A stretch of 9,816 nucleotides of DNA from Pseudomonadota bacterium. GTDB taxonomy: Bacteria > Desulfobacterota > Desulfovibrionia > Desulfovibrionales > Desulfovibrionaceae. The DNA is taken from contig JAEWPX010000090.1 of NCBI GenBank assembly GCA_023399375.1, positions 1 to 9,816 on the forward strand. The letters are read 5' to 3'. Shown one piece after another: positions 7,215 through 9,816 of the stretch. The notes under the pieces were generated by a model that saw only the letters and a list, made by a program, of their open reading frames with translations, was not told where the DNA came from and made no database searches. A program made the position numbers and the translations under genes. Numbering within the stretch: the stretch's first letter is position 1; every line of letters begins with the position of its first letter.

Positions 7215-7337
7215 GTCTCCCGGCGCGGATTTTCCAGGACCGCCCCCGGAGTCCCCACCCGCGGCTTTCACACGCTTTGAGCTTTTCCCCCCTTCGTGGT
7301 AGGCCTCGTCATCCCAAAACCACCCCAAGGATGACCC

Positions 7338-8648
<1,311 letters not shown>

Positions 8649-8677
8649 CCCGCCGACTGCCTCCCGGAGGACCCCCA

Positions 8678-9424
8678 ATGCACACCCTGGTCTTGCTGCG
8701 GCACGGACAAAGCGCCTGGAACCTGGAAAACCGCTTCACCGGCTGGACCGACGTGGGCCTGACCGACCAAGGCAAGGCCGAAGCCGCCTCCGCCGCCACG
8801 CTGCTCGCCAGGGCCGGCTACGACTTCGACGCCTGCCTGACCTCCGTGCTCTCCCGCGCCATCATGACCCTCGATATCGTGCTGGCCGGCATGGACCGCC
8901 TCTGGCTGCCCGTGACCAAATCCTGGAGGCTCAACGAACGGCACTACGGCGCGCTGCAAGGCCTCAACAAGGCGGAGATGGCCGCCAAATACGGCGAGGA
9001 ACAGGTCTTCGTCTGGCGCAGGAGCTTCGACACTAGGCCCCCGGCGCTCACTCCCGAAGACCCGCGCTTCCCGGGCCACGACCGCCGCTACGCCGGCCTC
9101 ACCCAGGACGAGCTGCCCACCACCGAATGCCTCAAGGACACCGTGACGCGCGTGCTCCCCTTCTGGCACGACGTCATGGCCCCGGCCATCGCCGACGGCG
9201 CGCGCCTGCTCGTGGCCGCCCATGGCAACTCACTGCGCGCGCTCGTCAAATACCTCGACGGCGTCAGCGATGAAGCCATCAGCGAGCTCAATATCCCGAC
9301 AGGCGTCCCGCTCGTCTACGAACTCGACGACAGCCTCAAGCCCCTCCGCCACTTCTACCTCGGCGACCCCGACGCCATCGCCAAAAGCGTCGCCGCCGTG
9401 GCCGCCCAGGGGAAGGCGAAGTAG
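8678..9424 (+). CDS. gpmA: 2,3-bisphosphoglycerate-dependent phosphoglycerate mutase
   Basis: This cytoplasmic enzyme interconverts 3- and 2-phosphoglycerate in glycolysis and gluconeogenesis through a phosphohistidine. The 248-residue product has the phosphohistidine motif LLRHGQSAWN with His9, the TSVLSRA segment with Arg60, RLNERHYGALQG with Glu87, and AAHGNSLRAL with His182. Each is two residues earlier than its E. coli counterpart (His11, Arg62, Glu89, His184). The length matches the family (about 250), and the complete insert region WRRSFDTRPP is present, so this is a true dPGM and not a smaller phosphatase of the same fold. CGGAGG (8665-8670) lies 7 bases before the ATG. The reading frame stays open far upstream inside thiC, but the family N-terminus MHTLVLLRHG fixes this start. 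It is probably co-transcribed with thiC. Confidence 0.96.
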   Translation: MHTLVLLRHGQSAWNLENRFTGWTDVGLTDQGKAEAASAATLLARAGYDFDACLTSVLSRAIMTLDIVLAGMDRLWLPVTKSWRLNERHYGALQGLNKAEMAAKYGEEQVFVWRRSFDTRPPALTPEDPRFPGHDRRYAGLTQDELPTTECLKDTVTRVLPFWHDVMAPAIADGARLLVAAHGNSLRALVKYLDGVSDEAISELNIPTGVPLVYELDDSLKPLRHFYLGDPDAIAKSVAAVAAQGKAK

Positions 9425-9450
9425 AGGGGAGAGAAGGGTGAAAAGAGGGA

Positions 9451-9495
9451 AGATGCCGCCGGCGGCCGGGGGGGATCATCCCCCCCGGACCCCCA
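9451..9495 (-). repeat. REP-like palindromic element, copy B
   Basis: CCGGGGGGGAT (9466-9476) and ATCCCCCCCGG (9478-9488) are perfect 11-bp arms around one base. Read on the minus strand it is flanked by GGGGGT before and CCGCCGGCGGCAT after, matching the flanks of copy A at 4593-4639 (GGAGGGT and CCGCCGGAGGCAT). It lies 26 bases after the gpmA stop. It could slow transcription or protect the gpmA 3' end, but has no U-tract. Confidence 0.7.
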
Positions 9496-9550
9496 GGGCG
9501 GGGGAGTGGGAAGCGGCTGGAGGCGTGGTTGTGGGCGGGAGTGTGTCGGC

Positions 9551-9615
9551 GAGGCCGGAATCGGGGCGGCGATGCCGTCGCTGCGCTCCTGGCTCGCCTC
9601 CCCGATTCCGGCCTC
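9551..9615. repeat. 16-bp interrupted inverted repeat
   Basis: GAGGCCGGAATCGGGG (9551-9566) and CCCCGATTCCGGCCTC (9600-9615) are exact reverse complements. After one mismatch a further 5 bp pair inward (9568-9572 with 9594-9598), leaving a loop of about 21 bases. The long stem suggests a folded non-coding unit or a dispersed repeat. Confidence 0.75.
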
Positions 9616-9624
9616 ACAGGCCCG

Positions 9625-9641
9625 TCGCCCCTTCGGGGCGA
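9625..9641 (+). terminator. weak terminator-like hairpin downstream of gpmA
   Basis: TCGCCCC and GGGGCGA form a 7-bp stem around TTC, followed by ATTTGAAGGAATTTT. The T content after the stem is modest, so a role in ending the thiC-gpmA transcript is possible but weakly supported. Confidence 0.3.
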
Positions 9642-9665
9642 ATTTGAAGGAATTTTACGTTGAAA

Positions 9666-9679
9666 GCCTCTTGAGAGGC
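9666..9679. other. short hairpin in the A+T-rich patch
   Basis: GCCTC and GAGGC pair around TTGA. On the minus strand the stem is followed by TTTC and preceded by a run of six T residues; on the plus strand it is followed by six A residues. It could be a weak minus-strand terminator nine bases downstream of the speculative small ORF. Confidence 0.3.
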
Positions 9680-9687
9680 AAAAAACC

Positions 9688-9756
9688 TTAAAAGAAATTT
9701 CTTGAAATGCGGCGCTTCGCCGCCACCACATGGTCCGAGGGCCCGCCGTCAGACAT
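9688..9756 (-). CDS. speculative small ORF, 22 residues
   Basis: An ATG at 9756 (minus) is preceded by AGGAG (9766-9770) at 9-base spacing and opens a 22-codon frame ending in TAA at 9688. The peptide starts MSDGGPSDHV and ends in the basic segment AAKRRISRNFF. A short hairpin lies nine bases after the stop. I recognise no family, and a ribosome-binding-site-like match by chance is quite possible. It could also be the relic of a longer gene. Confidence 0.15.
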   Translation of the reverse strand: MSDGGPSDHVVAAKRRISRNFF

Positions 9757-9791
9757 TGTCCCTTTCTCCTGCCGCCCCTATCGGGCTGGTC

Positions 9792-9816
9792 CAGGAGGGG
9801 CCGAGGGCCCCTCCTG
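9792..9816. repeat. 11-bp inverted repeat at the window edge
   Basis: CAGGAGGGGCC (9792-9802) and GGCCCCTCCTG (9806-9816) are perfect arms around GAG. The second arm ends exactly at the last base, so the stem may continue and what follows cannot be seen. Confidence 0.6.

Larger units (their letters stand above)
9425..9816. other. 392-base region with no established gene, rich in inverted repeats
   Basis: After gpmA no coding sequence with family support is visible on either strand. The open frames here read through inverted repeats and have arginine- and proline-rich, low-complexity translations, so I treat them as spurious. From left to right the stretch holds a REP-like element, a 16-bp interrupted inverted repeat, two short hairpins, an A+T-rich patch (about 9641-9709), one speculative small minus-strand ORF, and an 11-bp stem at the window edge. 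Confidence 0.7.

Noticed and set aside
7147..7337. TPP riboswitch before thiC
   Set aside because: I looked for the CTGAGA core and the paired conserved segment and found neither.
9506..9691. 61-residue open frame on the plus strand after gpmA
   Set aside because: It runs through both arms of the 9551-9615 inverted repeat and the hairpins, with no good ribosome-binding site or family similarity; more likely non-coding.

Overview
The window is a G+C-rich stretch of bacterial chromosome carrying mostly housekeeping genes. I found no phage, insertion sequence, CRISPR array, defence locus or secondary-metabolite cluster. High G+C, the order rpmE - DUF1385 - prfA - prmC, a short-type ThiC, and G/C hairpin repeats in the gaps suggest a Desulfovibrio-like deltaproteobacterium (Desulfovibrionaceae). 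That placement is an inference from style and gene order, not a database match.

Layout. Positions 1-302 (minus) hold three tRNA genes transcribed in the order Thr(TGT), Tyr(GTA), Gly(TCC), with a likely promoter at 315-343. A divergent promoter at 470-498 drives ftsH (550-2382, plus), the membrane AAA+ zinc protease. It is followed by an exported protein with beta-propeller (PD40/TolB-like) repeats (2441-3625, plus). This gene meets prmC head-on, with only 6 bases between the two stop codons.

A minus-strand translation cluster runs from about 7146 down to 3632: rpmE (ribosomal protein L31), a DUF1385 membrane protein, prfA (release factor 1) and prmC (the methyltransferase that modifies the GGQ glutamine of release factors). 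Every gap in this cluster contains a strong inverted repeat without a U-tract. The 4505-4653 gap holds two: a 22-bp perfect stem and a REP-like hairpin.

On the plus strand, thiC (7338-8648, thiamine pyrimidine synthesis) and gpmA (8678-9424, 2,3-bisphosphoglycerate-dependent phosphoglycerate mutase) are 29 bases apart and probably co-transcribed. The last 392 bases (9425-9816) hold no established gene. They contain a second, inverted copy of the REP-like element, several further hairpins, an A+T-rich patch and one speculative 22-codon minus-strand ORF.

How the genes relate: PrmC acts on the product of its neighbour prfA, and rpmE supplies a ribosomal protein, so the minus cluster serves translation. 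ftsH, thiC and gpmA are independent housekeeping functions. The points most worth a second look are the shared REP-like family, the hairpins in every gap of the rpmE cluster, the C-X2-C-X3-C iron-sulfur motif of ThiC, and the unexplained DUF1385 and PD40 proteins.
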